DNA from: Trebonia sp963737285
GTDB taxonomy: Bacteria > Actinomycetota > Actinomycetes > Streptosporangiales > Streptosporangiaceae
NCBI GenBank assembly: GCA_963737285.1
Contig: CAVTRT010000002.1
Location: 1,860,001-1,924,000, forward strand
Length of the DNA: 64,000 nucleotides
Reading direction: 5' to 3'
Below are positions 1 to 8,708 of this stretch, in pieces (the first letter of the stretch is position 1; every line of letters begins with the position of its first letter). The notes beneath the pieces were generated by a model. That model was not told the origin of the DNA. It saw nothing but the letters and a program-made list of their open reading frames with translations, and made no database searches. The position numbers were made by a program, and so were the translations under genes.

Positions 1-1631
1 CTGACCGAGCGCGACGACATCGTCGGCACCGTACCAGGACAGCGACGTGAACGCGCTCGCGCTCTTGCAGACGAAGAACGGAGACAGGTTGAGCTGGATG
101 AGTGGCTGCGACGCCGACCCGGACCTGACGACCGCCCCGAACGCGAGCGTCTCCTCGGTCCCCCCGAAAACGATGGCTACCCGCACGCCGTCCGGCGCGA
201 CCCGCAGCGCGGTCACGTCATCGACGTTGCTCCCGCAGGTGTTGCTCCCGTAGGGGTTGATGTTCACCGTCACCGGTGGCGTGGCCGACTTGCCCGGGGT
301 AGCGCGCAGGACGGAGACGCCCATGCTGTTGACCACCCACAGGTCGTCGCCGGAGTCCCAGCTCAGGGACGTGATGCCGTTTCCGAGACCACGCGCCTGC
401 AGCACGGCGTCGCCGACCACGCCGGTGTAGAGGTTCCCGTGGCGGATCACGGCAAGGTACTTGCCATCAGGGGAGACGGCTAGCGAGGAGTAGCCGCTGC
501 CGATGCTGGCGACCGTGACAGGCTTGTCTCCAGCGGCTTTCAGCCACGCCAGCTGGCCACTTGCCGTGAGGTAGTACAAGCCGCCGGCCTGCGGGGTGGC
601 GGCAGGCCGGTACTGGTACTGGTTGGCTTGGTTCTGGACCGGGTTGCCTGAGGCGCCCGGCGGGACGAACGGATTTCCGTCGATGTACAGCGCGATGGAC
701 TTCACCTGCTGCTGCTGCTGTCCCTGGCACGCGCCGGACAGCGTGCACAGGAGCTGGGCGGAGATCTGCTCCAGCTGGCTGCGCGATGCCTTCGACACGA
801 GGGTCCCCGTGAGGTTCACTGACGCTGTCCCGCCGTCCACCGTGACGGCTCCCTGCAAGGTGGTGTGCTTCGGGAACGCCGTGTGGGTGGCGGTACCTTC
901 CTGCCCCAGTTCCGGCCCCAGCCAGTCGCTGGGCTGAGTGATCAGGTCTCGTACCAGCCCGTTGACGAGGTCACCCTGGGTCGCCTGCAGCGGGACGTAG
1001 ACTGGGTCAGGGACCAGGTACCGCCCCGAGGGATCGAAGAAGTACAGATTCGCCAGCTGGTAGTCTGCCCCGAACTCGGTGCTCGTCAGCAGCAACGGGT
1101 TGTTGTAGGCGTTCGAGATTCGCCACTGGCCGTCGTACTTGCGCAGCTCGTAGTGATGCGTGCTCGTCTTCGGCGTCTCGCTTGCGACGGCATACGCCCC
1201 GGCCGTGGTCAAGATCGCCTGGACGGCGCCGCTGACCGTGACGGACGCGGTCTTCTGCCCGGCCGCTGGCTGCTTCGGGTCTTGGCTCTCGACGTTCGGG
1301 CCATTCTTGTACACGGTGGCCGACCAGCCGGGCTTCCACCGTCGGCTGGCATCGGGCGTGAGGTACTCGCGTGCCACCTTCTGCTGTCCCACGAAGCTCG
1401 CGCTCGCGGTGAGAAAGCCGGCGACGATCTGGCTGGGATTCTCGTTCTCGACCGGGGACGGCGGGACGAACTGGTCATCGTAGTTCTGGTTCTGCGGCCG
1501 GCCCCCTGGGTAGCCGGATAGGGCAGCACGGGGCCGCCACTGGGCATGGACACGCACCCGGCGGCCGTCAGGGACAGGCCTACCGCGACCAGGAGCGCCA
1601 CCACGGCGCGCGATACCGAGGTCTTACGCAT
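1..1631 (-). CDS. lpqB: LpqB-family lipoprotein, 3' end outside window, apparent frameshift
   Basis: Membrane-anchored lipoprotein that works with the MtrAB two-component system. The N-terminus at 1631 is a lipoprotein signal (MRKTSVSRAVVALLVAVGL) followed by the lipobox-like AAGCVSMP, with the Cys as the lipidation site. After about 43 residues the reading frame breaks at a run of five Gs (plus-strand C at 1502-1506). One extra G would join the signal peptide to a long open frame (QNQNYDDQFVPPSPVEN...) typical of the LpqB GerMN-like plus beta-propeller body, which continues to the window edge. The start codon overlaps the mtrB stop by 8 nt (ATGCGTAA), as in a translationally coupled mtrAB-lpqB operon. 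The frameshift is either a homopolymer sequencing error or a real lesion. Identity is strong from order and lipobox; the C-terminal part is not visible. Confidence 0.85.
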
Positions 1632-3519
1632 GTCCCCCTCCCGCCAGGCCGGAGGCGCCCATCAAGCCTGGTGGGGCCGTGAGGCTAGGGCTTGCCGTAA
1701 GGCTGGCTTCCACGGCAGCCGTGATCACGTCCGTCTCGTCCGGGCCGAGCGGCAGCGGGGATCCCACGATGGGCTGCCCGGCCAGCCGGGAAACGGTAAG
1801 CCGGAACACCGAGCCGCGCCCCTTCTCGCCCCATGCCTGCAGCCAGCCACCGTGCAGGTGCGCGTCCTCCAAGGCGATGGCCAGCCCCAGCCCGGTGCCG
1901 CCGGTGGTCCGGGCCCGGGCCGGGTCGGCCCGCCAGAACCGCTCGAAGACCAGGGTCTCTTCCCCCGCCGCCAGCCCTACCCCGTGGTCGCGGACCGCCA
2001 CGGCGACTGCGTCCCGATCGGCGGCAACCGTCACGAGCACGTCCTTGCCCTCGCCGTGCTCTACCGCGTTGACCAGCAGGTTGCGCAGGATGCGGTCGAC
2101 ACGGCGCTTGTCGACCTCAGCGATGCACGGCTCGGCGGGCAGCCGGAACTCTATCCGGCAGCCCCGCCGCTCCGCGAGTTGCTGGGCGTCGTCGGCACTG
2201 CGCCGTGCAAGGTCGCAGATGTCCGTGGGCTCGGCGTCCAGTGTCGCCACGTTGGCGTCGTGCTTGCTGATCTCTAGCAGGTCTGACAGGAGGACCTCGA
2301 ACCTCTCGATCTGGCTCTGCAGGAGCTCCACGCTGCGCGCGGCGGCCGTGTCAAGCTGTTCCCTGGCGTCGAAAAGGATCTCCGCCGCCATTCGGATCGT
2401 GGTCATCGGGGTCCGCAGCTCGTGCGAGACATCCGAGACGAACTGCCGCTGCGCCTTGGACAGTTCCTCAAGCTCGCGCAACTGGCCCTGGAGGGTGGCG
2501 GCCATGTCGTTGAACGAAGTCGCCAGCTTGCCCAGGTCGTCCGCGCCGCCCACCACCATCCGCTCGCCTAGGTGGCCGGCCGACAGGCGCTGCGCCGCTT
2601 GTGCCGCGTGCCGGACAGGGACTACCACCCAGCGTGTGACAAGCGAGGCGATTGCCGCCAGCAGCGCGATAAGCGCCAGTCCCGCACCGATGAGGGTGGT
2701 CTGCACGATCTGCAGGGATGACTGCGCGGCCGAAAGCGGGAAGATGAAGTAAAGCTCGTAGTACTTGCCCAGCGGGGCCCCGACCGCTATGGCGGGCACG
2801 CTCGGCTGCCCGTAGCTGGTGAACGTCAGGGTCGTCGGAGCGTAGTACAGGAGGTTCCCGCTCTGCCCGACCGCAGGGACCGCTTGCGCCGTCTCGGCGA
2901 CTACCTGCTCCCGCTGCACGTCCGCGACGAGTGCCGGAGGCAACGTCACGGAAGGGTCGACGCCCTGGCTGACCATGCGGTTGAAAGTTTGCCCGATGCC
3001 CGACCGCAGGCCAACCACGACGTAGTAACTCGGGTTGCTGCCGGTCTGCTGCTGAAGCGTCCGTGCCGCTGTCATCATGAAGCTCTCGGCCGCCGAATTG
3101 CTGGTCGGCTCGGTGGTGAGGCCCGACAGTGAGCTCGCGGCGTTCAGCCCGGCAAGCGCCTGGTTATGGGCGGTGCTCTCAGCGTTGGCGAGCAGCCCGT
3201 CGGCAATCTGCTCGGTCAGGAAGAAACCCAAGATCGCGATCATCGTGGTCGAGATGACCAGCGTCGTGCCGATCACGCGCAGCTGAAGGGACCGGTGCCA
3301 GCGCTGCCGCCCCTTGGTGACGGCCGAATGCTCCCAGCGCAGGAGGGCACGCAGCGCGATCGTTATCCGGTGCGGAAGCCAGGAGACAAGCCAGCGCACC
3401 ATCTTATTGCGCCGCATGGCCATCTCCCAGGCCTCGCGGCGATGCTCCCGCAGCGGACCCGCCTGGCGGGACGCGGCGGGCTGGCCGACCGCGTCTGGAG
3501 CGACCGCTGACCGCTTCAT
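1624..3519 (-). CDS. mtrB: Sensor histidine kinase MtrB
   Basis: Membrane histidine kinase partner of MtrA, controlling cell-wall and division genes in actinobacteria. The 631-residue frame shows a basic cytoplasmic N-terminus, a first membrane segment near residues 80-101, an extracytoplasmic sensor of about 170 residues, a second membrane segment near 272-296, a HAMP domain near 297-348, an H-box (FVSDVSHELRTPMTT, phospho-acceptor His366), an N-box (LRNLLVNAVEHGEG), and G boxes (DHGVGLA and GTGLGLAI). It starts 7 nt after the mtrA stop and overlaps lpqB by 8 nt. A shorter start inside the first 35 residues is possible, since the MtrB core begins near MVRWLVSWLPH. The family assignment is firm. 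Confidence 0.95.
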   Translation of the reverse strand: MKRSAVAPDAVGQPAASRQAGPLREHRREAWEMAMRRNKMVRWLVSWLPHRITIALRALLRWEHSAVTKGRQRWHRSLQLRVIGTTLVISTTMIAILGFFLTEQIADGLLANAESTAHNQALAGLNAASSLSGLTTEPTSNSAAESFMMTAARTLQQQTGSNPSYYVVVGLRSGIGQTFNRMVSQGVDPSVTLPPALVADVQREQVVAETAQAVPAVGQSGNLLYYAPTTLTFTSYGQPSVPAIAVGAPLGKYYELYFIFPLSAAQSSLQIVQTTLIGAGLALIALLAAIASLVTRWVVVPVRHAAQAAQRLSAGHLGERMVVGGADDLGKLATSFNDMAATLQGQLRELEELSKAQRQFVSDVSHELRTPMTTIRMAAEILFDAREQLDTAAARSVELLQSQIERFEVLLSDLLEISKHDANVATLDAEPTDICDLARRSADDAQQLAERRGCRIEFRLPAEPCIAEVDKRRVDRILRNLLVNAVEHGEGKDVLVTVAADRDAVAVAVRDHGVGLAAGEETLVFERFWRADPARARTTGGTGLGLAIALEDAHLHGGWLQAWGEKGRGSVFRLTVSRLAGQPIVGSPLPLGPDETDVITAAVEASLTASPSLTAPPGLMGASGLAGGGHA

Positions 3520-3526
3520 TCCCAGA

Positions 3527-4213
3527 TCAGCCAGGACCTGCCTTGTACCCCACGCCGCGAACCGTGACGACGATCTCCGGGTGCTCGGGGTCCTTCTCGA
3601 TCTTGGCCCGCAACCGCTGCACGTGGACGTTCACCAGTCGGGTGTCCGCGGCATGCCGATATCCCCAGACCTGCTCAAGCAGCACCTCGCGGGTGAAGAC
3701 CTGCCTGGGCTTGCGGGCCAGGGCGACGAGCAGGTCGAACTCCAGCGGGGTTAGGCTCAGCACCTCGCCGTTCCGCTTGACCGAGTGGCCCGCCACATCG
3801 ATGGTCACGTCGCCGATCTGCAGCATCTCAGGCGCCGGCTCGTCGGTTCGTCGGAGCCGCGCGCGGATGCGCGCGACCAGTTCCTTGGACTTGAACGGCT
3901 TGTGGATGTAGTCGTCAGCACCGGACTCAAGCCCGAGGACGACGTCAACCGTGTCCGTCTTCGCCGTCAGCATGACGATCGGGACGCCTGACTCGCCCCT
4001 GATCTGGCGGCATACGTCGATACCGTCCAGACCGGGGAGCATGAGGTCGAGCAGCACCAGGTCTGGCCGCGTCTCGCGGAAAGCCTCCAGTGCCTTGTCT
4101 CCGTTGTCCACGAAGGTCGGCTCGAATCCCTCCCCGCGGAGCACGATTCCGAGCATCTCCGCGAGCGCCGCGTCGTCATCGACGACTAGCACACGTCCTT
4201 TCATCAGCCCCAT
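3527..4213 (-). CDS. mtrA: Response regulator MtrA
   Basis: OmpR/PhoB-type response regulator and partner of MtrB. The receiver domain starts MKGRVLVVDDD, has the phospho-acceptor Asp in LLDLMLPG (residue 56 from this start) and Lys in HKPF, and the C-terminal winged helix carries TPLEFDLLVALARKP and VWGYRHAADTRLVNVHVQRLR. The frame is open upstream to 4282, but that extension is not family-like. Start ATG 4213 (MGLMKGRV) or ATG 4204 (MKGRV) fits the family length of about 225-228 residues. First gene of the mtrA-mtrB-lpqB operon; the promoter must lie in the gene-poor region above 4213. Confidence 0.95.
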   Translation of the reverse strand: MGLMKGRVLVVDDDAALAEMLGIVLRGEGFEPTFVDNGDKALEAFRETRPDLVLLDLMLPGLDGIDVCRQIRGESGVPIVMLTAKTDTVDVVLGLESGADDYIHKPFKSKELVARIRARLRRTDEPAPEMLQIGDVTIDVAGHSVKRNGEVLSLTPLEFDLLVALARKPRQVFTREVLLEQVWGYRHAADTRLVNVHVQRLRAKIEKDPEHPEIVVTVRGVGYKAGPG

Positions 4214-5175
4214 CGTTCCATGTATCCGGCTCCTAGAGGAGCACCCGCGGCGACAGACGGTGACGCCCGCCGCCAATGCCATACGCCCAGCATGCGCAGG
4301 TTACCGTTTTTTACCAGGTTTGGACCACTCTTACGTCAAGGTGATCGACGGCGCGGCCAACTTGTCGCTGCCACACGAGGCTCCTCCCCTCACTGTAGTG
4401 GCGAGGATCGGGTTCTGGTCCTCGCGCAGCGGTCGTCGCCCGGCCAGTGCTCCCGCCCTCAGCCAGCCCCTGATGCTGGTCCCGAGGCCAGCCACTGCGA
4501 CCCGGGCACTGGCCCGGGTCAGCGCCCAGCCCAGGCGCAGCACACCCACAGCAACCGTCGCACTCTTGCACCTCGCGGACAGCCTGCTCGCGCGCAGGCC
4601 TGCCGCCGACAGGCGACGGCACCTGGAGAAGAGAATGGAAATATTAGCGAACAAAAGGCACCTTCAAACGCTTGCCCCTCGACATCATGAACGCCACCGT
4701 CGGCCTTCGACCCGCATTCCGGCCATGGTCAAGCCAGTTTATCAGAAATTAACCGTCAGGCGTCGAACCACGCAAGTCATTCCCACACAATTAAGCTGCG
4801 AACAAATTTAGAGCAGCCAGGCATAATCGCCCAACCTGCAATAATATCGGCGGAAGCCGAGCACCTGAACAGGCTGCCAGCCCGAGGATCGCAGACGGCA
4901 GCAGCACGAACTCGCAAGCACAGGAAGCGCCAGGAATTCCGGGTTCGGCTAGGATGATGCGCCCAGACGTTGCTACGGTGGCCGCATGGATGGATGGCGA
5001 TGCCGCAGGGCGGCGAGACTTCGAGGGCCGATGTCACGCCCGCGAAGGAAAAATGCCGGAAAATGGCCATAATTACTCGAAAGGTAACGGGGAGGAACCG
5101 TGGGTATCTTGGGCAAGCCCAGGCCTCCCCACCGCGCAATGCCATGGTCATTTGGGTGCTTTATCCAGGTTTTCG
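4214..5175. other. Gene-poor region upstream of mtrA, partly AT-rich
   Basis: About 960 bp with only short overlapping frames and no recognisable protein. GC drops visibly between about 4640 and 4960 compared with the flanks. It should hold the mtrA promoter on the minus strand, but I cannot place a convincing -10/-35 pair. Frames such as the minus-strand one at 4331-4654 have no domain that I recognise. Confidence 0.5.
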
Positions 5176-5187
5176 CCGTATGATCAC

Positions 5188-5230
5188 GCCGGGTGCCTGC
5201 CGGGTGCCTGCCGGGTGCCTGCCGGGTGCC
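5188..5230. repeat. 11-bp tandem repeat (GCCGGGTGCCT, four units)
   Basis: Units at 5188, 5199, 5210 and 5221 (last one lacks a base). Copy B of the long repeat has a different, shorter arrangement here (GGGTGCCTGCCGGGCACCCT, itself palindromic), so this is a variable spot inside the element. Confidence 0.8.
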
Positions 5231-5414
5231 GCGTGCCGCCCGGGACAACAGCGCCCGGGATAGATTTTCATGACCACGTGCTGTTCCCGGTGTTCCAGGC
5301 CAGTGCCGCTTACCTCCGCTTTCTCGATGTCACCAGCAGTCCATTGCGTCGCAGTAGGTGACGTGCACAACGAAGGCGGCGGCCGGCTTCCGTCGCTCGG
5401 CGGGGCAGTCGCTA

Positions 5415-5463
5415 TGAGTGCTGTGGATCGTGCCGCGTTTTGCGGCACGATCCACAGCACTCA
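5415..5463. repeat. Perfect 22-bp inverted repeat in repeat copy A
   Basis: Left arm 5415-5436 begins TGAGTGCTGTGGATCGTGCC, loop GTTTT at 5437-5441, right arm 5442-5463 is its exact reverse complement. Not followed by a T-run, so not a classical terminator. The same hairpin is preserved without change in copy B. Confidence 0.9.
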
Positions 5464-5655
5464 GGCCAGGAGGCGGCTGTCCAGCCGCCCAGTGCCGCGC
5501 TCAGAGCGTCGCACGCGACTGCGATTGACTGCTGATGTCATTGGGGTTGGAGTGGTGCATAAGGTAAGCGGCATTGCGCTCGGGACCTTCCAGGAAGAGG
5601 CACGGCACGAGCGACCCGATGTAGCGTTAAGTAGCTAAATCTTACCGAGCGTCTT

Positions 5656-5728
5656 ATGTCAGAAAATGTACCCCATATGTCCGTTACGTCATAGTTTTCC
5701 ACCCCGATCTTGGGTCATTTTCTGACAT
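5656..5728. repeat. 13-bp inverted repeat pair in copy A
   Basis: ATGTCAGAAAATG at 5656-5668 and its exact complement CATTTTCTGACAT at 5716-5728, enclosing 47 bp. The arrangement recalls terminal inverted repeats of insertion sequences facing each other, but no transposase is nearby. Kept in copy B at 31159-31231. Confidence 0.75.
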
Positions 5729-5889
5729 ATGTCGGCCTATGTCATAAACCGGTGCCCGGGGCGCCCGGCGACTGGCCCCCGCAGGCACCTGCCTGGGACC
5801 CGCATCACCGGCAGGCCGCGGCACGGGCGGACGGCCGCCGCGCAAGGGGGCCGCGCCTCGCCCTGTCTGGAGGCACATGCAACTCCCGC

Positions 5890-6033
5890 GCCCGCGAGCG
5901 GCCACGGCGCCCCCGACTGCCGGAGACACCGCACTCATCCCGCTACCCACGCCCGCGAGCGGCCACGGCGCCCCCGACTGCCGGAGACACCGCACTCATC
6001 CCGCTACCCACGCCCGCGAGCGGCCACGGCGCC
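5890..6033. repeat. 61-bp tandem repeat, two full units plus partial third
   Basis: Units start GCCCGCGAGCGGCCACGGCG at 5890, 5951 and 6012. The third stops after about 22 bp. Copy B of the host element has only this 22-bp stub once, so two whole units are extra in copy A: a unit-number polymorphism inside the same genome. Confidence 0.9.
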
Positions 6034-6311
6034 CTGATGGGCCACCGGTGACGAAGGGGCGAGTGAGGTAAGCGGCATTGTGTTCCAGGCCCGCTATGTA
6101 CACGCGATCCTGGAACCAGGCGAGCGAGCGGGCTGGCGACGCCTACCCCTCGAACCCTGGCCGACCGCGCCTCGCTACCCTGCCGGTCACCCACCGCAAC
6201 AAGCCGCAGGCATCCCAGCCGGCCAACCCCCTTAACCCCTGGCATTGCCCCACCGCGGGTCCGCCCGGAGGGGCACCCCAGGTGCCTCCCGGCACCGATA
6301 CAGTTCGGGTC

Positions 6312-6998
6312 ATGGCGGACCAACCGTTGACTAACATCATCGAGTCGGGCTGGGCGCAGGCACTGGCTCCTGTCGCGACGGACATCACTCGGATGGGCGA
6401 CTTTCTCCGGCAGGAGATCGCCGAGGGATACACCTACCTCCCAAGCGGCGACAACGTGCTGCGGGCCTTCAAGCAGCCCTTTGCCAACGTCCGGGTGCTG
6501 ATCGTCGGCCAGGATCCGTACCCGACGCCAGGGCACGCGGTCGGCCTCAGCTTCTCCGTTGACCCTAGCGTCCGGCGAATCCCCGGCAGCCTCGTCAACA
6601 TCTTCCGCGAGTACTCCAGTGACCTCGGGTACCCTCGCCCAGCGACAGGCGATCTCACCCCCTGGACGCAGCGCGGCGTCCTCCTGCTCAACCGCGTCCT
6701 CACCGTCCGCCCAGGCAAGCCAGGATCTCACCGTGGCAAAGGCTGGGAAGTCGTGACCGAGCAGGCCATCCGGGCCCTTGCCGCACGCCATGAGCTCGGC
6801 AGCCCACTCGTGGCCATTCTTTGGGGTAGGGACGCCCGCAACCTCGCCCCCGTGCTCGGCAAGGTCCCGTGCATCGAATCCGCGCACCCCAGCCCGATGG
6901 TGGTAAACGGCGACTTCTTCGGCTCCCGCCCCTTCAGCCGCGCCAACCAGCTACTCGCCGACCTCGGGGCCGAGCCGGTCGACTGGAAGCTGCCCTGA
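6312..6998 (+). CDS. ung: Uracil-DNA glycosylase (family 1)
   Basis: Removes uracil from DNA in base-excision repair. The 228-residue protein from ATG 6312 carries the water-activating loop GQDPYP (catalytic Asp68), the glycine/serine loop, and the minor-groove loop AHPSP near His192, all diagnostic of family 1 UDG; length matches the family. The frame is open upstream to 6078 inside the repeat, but those residues are low-complexity and unlike UDG. The gene follows repeat copy A directly; no partner gene is apparent, although the membrane-protein gene follows on the same strand. Confidence 0.95.
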   Translation: MADQPLTNIIESGWAQALAPVATDITRMGDFLRQEIAEGYTYLPSGDNVLRAFKQPFANVRVLIVGQDPYPTPGHAVGLSFSVDPSVRRIPGSLVNIFREYSSDLGYPRPATGDLTPWTQRGVLLLNRVLTVRPGKPGSHRGKGWEVVTEQAIRALAARHELGSPLVAILWGRDARNLAPVLGKVPCIESAHPSPMVVNGDFFGSRPFSRANQLLADLGAEPVDWKLP

Positions 6999-7196
6999 CG
7001 GGATACCGCCCTAGCGGCACCTAAACTATGCGGGTGGAAGCGGGCAAGGCCGCCCGGGCAGCGGCGCAGCAGGGAGCGCAGGCGCAGCTAGCGGCGCAGG
7101 CGCAGCTAGCGGCGCAGTCCAAAGCGCGGCGTCAGGGCAGCGCTGCCGACCCGTCGACCGCGACCGGGCAAGCCAGCCAGGCCGAGCAAGCCAACC

Positions 7197-8471
7197 ATGA
7201 ACAAGCCGGGTATGATCCCTGGCCTCAGCCGGCGCCTGGTCTCCATCTGGTTCGCCTGCTTCGCGCTTTACGCCGGTCTGCTCGCGCTCTTCGCCGGAGG
7301 CGAGGACGGCATCTGGGGGGCCTGGGGCTTCGGTGCCTACACGATCGCGGCCCTATTGCTCCGCCTCGGCGGCGCATCGAAGAACCGTGCCGACGACCGC
7401 TGGTGGCCGGGCCTGACCGTAGCCGTCGCCGGCGGCCTCATCGGCCCGTTCCTCTACCTGGCGGCCACGCATCCGGACCCGGCCGAGGTGACGGTCATGG
7501 CCCATGGGGCGGCGCACCTCCTGCACCACGGGACCCCGTACCTGCCGGTCAGCCAACTCACCGCCTGGACCTCATACAACCCGTACCTGCCGCTGATGGA
7601 CCTCTTCGGCCTGCCCAGGGCCGGACTGGGAACAGCGGCCGGGCTGCTGAAGGTCGTCGGCGATCCGCGCATTTACACATCCCTGTTCACTATCGCGCTG
7701 CTCGCCATCTCGTTCGCGCTCATGGCGAAACACGATGTCCGGACCTGCGAGCACTGCCGGACCCGCACCACGCGGATCACGGTTATCGCCGTTACGTCTC
7801 CGGTCATCGGCTTCCCACTGGTTCTTGGCATCACCGACCCGCCGGTCATCGCGATGACCATCGCGGCCCTCGCCTTCTTGTCCCGCGGCTGGCTGGCACG
7901 CACTGCCCTGGCGGTCGCGGTCGCCTGCGCGCTGAAGTACACGGCGTGGCCGCTGGTCCCGGTCTTCGCCGTCATGGCCTGGGCGCGCTACTCCCCTAGG
8001 GAAACCGTCCGCTTCACGGTGACGGCCCTCGTCGCGGCATGCGCCCTCGCCCTGGCCGCCGCCCCGAACGCGCTGTCCAACCCCGGCTCCATCCTGCAGA
8101 ACACGATCGACTACCCGCTCGGCCTTACCAAGATCAAGACGGTGGCCGCCAGCCCGCTGCCTGGTCACCTGCTCTCCAGCACTGGCCAGGCGGGCCACAC
8201 CGCCGCCGTCGCGATCCTGCTCGTGGCGGCCCTGGCTTTCGCGACCTGGCTCGTCCGACGTCCCCCGCGCACCTACCGGGACGTCGCCGTCCGCCTCGCT
8301 GTCGCCTACATCCTCATGTTCACACTGGCCCCCGCCACCCGCTACGGCTACTACATCTATCCCCTGGCCATTCTTTTCTGGCTCCCCCTGTCAGCCCCCG
8401 ATACGCAGTGGGGCCGTCCCCCTCTTTCACCTCGCCACCTACTGTCACGCCGCCGATCAACCACCGCCTGA
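7197..8471 (+). CDS. Polytopic membrane protein, GT87/DUF2029-like
   Basis: A 424-residue integral membrane protein with about ten hydrophobic segments separated by short polar loops, for example FACFALYAGLLALFAGG near the N-terminus and YGYYIYPLAILFWLPL near the C-terminus. The size and pattern resemble polyprenyl-phosphate-dependent mannosyltransferases of the GT87/DUF2029 group, but I do not see a confident catalytic Asp motif, so the enzymatic role is only a suggestion. Start ATG 7197 is chosen because hydrophobic coding begins there; the upstream 170 bp hold Ala/Gln-rich GCGCAGCTAGCG repeats in another frame. Followed by the 33-bp repeat. Confidence 0.65.
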   Translation: MNKPGMIPGLSRRLVSIWFACFALYAGLLALFAGGEDGIWGAWGFGAYTIAALLLRLGGASKNRADDRWWPGLTVAVAGGLIGPFLYLAATHPDPAEVTVMAHGAAHLLHHGTPYLPVSQLTAWTSYNPYLPLMDLFGLPRAGLGTAAGLLKVVGDPRIYTSLFTIALLAISFALMAKHDVRTCEHCRTRTTRITVIAVTSPVIGFPLVLGITDPPVIAMTIAALAFLSRGWLARTALAVAVACALKYTAWPLVPVFAVMAWARYSPRETVRFTVTALVAACALALAAAPNALSNPGSILQNTIDYPLGLTKIKTVAASPLPGHLLSSTGQAGHTAAVAILLVAALAFATWLVRRPPRTYRDVAVRLAVAYILMFTLAPATRYGYYIYPLAILFWLPLSAPDTQWGRPPLSPRHLLSRRRSTTA

Positions 8472-8474
8472 GTT

Positions 8475-8702
8475 CCCCGACTCGCTGGCAACGCCGCGCC
8501 GCAACCGACCCGACTCGCTGGCAACGCCGCGCCGCAACCGACCCGACTCGCTGGCAACGCCGCGCCGCAACCGACCCGACTCGCTGGCAACGCCGCGCCG
8601 CAACCGACCCGACTCGCTGGCAACGCCGAGGGCCTTATGGGCATGCACCCACGCCAGCGAGCTCAGACGGGACCGACCCAGCACCGCCAGCGAGTCGGGG
8701 AA
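8475..8702. repeat. 33-bp tandem repeat (4.6 units) with an inverted end
   Basis: Units GACTCGCTGGCAACGCCGCG... start at 8479, 8512, 8545, 8578 and 8611 (partial to about 8629). At 8688-8702 the sequence GCCAGCGAGTCGGGG is the reverse complement of CCCCGACTCGCTGGC at 8475-8489, so the whole block could fold into a long hairpin. It lies between two convergent genes, where a bidirectional terminator would be expected. Not a CRISPR array: no spacers. Confidence 0.85.
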
Positions 8703-8708
8703 CGGCTG

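Larger units (their letters stand above)
5176..6247. repeat. Long dispersed repeat, copy A (about 1.07 kb)
   Basis: Nearly identical, by eye, to 30691-31636 (copy B), starting at CCGTATGATCACGC and ending near CCCCTGGCATTG. A third, truncated copy lies at 34904-35033. The element contains a perfect 22-bp inverted repeat, a second 13-bp inverted repeat (ATGTCAGAAAATG), and in this copy only two extra 61-bp tandem units and a run of 11-bp units. Short frames exist on both strands, but indels between the copies shift them and no domain is recognisable. It ends about 65 bp before ung. I see no transposase; a non-autonomous mobile element or decayed IS is the best guess. Confidence 0.85.

Noticed and set aside
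4331..4654. Minus-strand ORF of 107 codons upstream of mtrA
   Set aside because: No domain recognised, mixed codon pattern and overlap with several other equally long frames.
5161..5460. Gene inside the long repeat (minus-strand frame kept in both copies)
   Set aside because: No domain, no ribosome site, and indels in the 3' part change the frame between copies; plus-strand frames also break.
5890..6033. CRISPR array
   Set aside because: 61-bp direct units without spacers and with only two full copies.
7028..7999. Plus-strand frame of 323 codons
   Set aside because: Overlaps the clear membrane-protein gene at 7197-8471 in another frame; Arg/Pro-rich translation typical of a shadow frame in high-GC DNA.
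8479..8629. CRISPR array
   Set aside because: The 33-bp units follow each other directly with no unique spacers.
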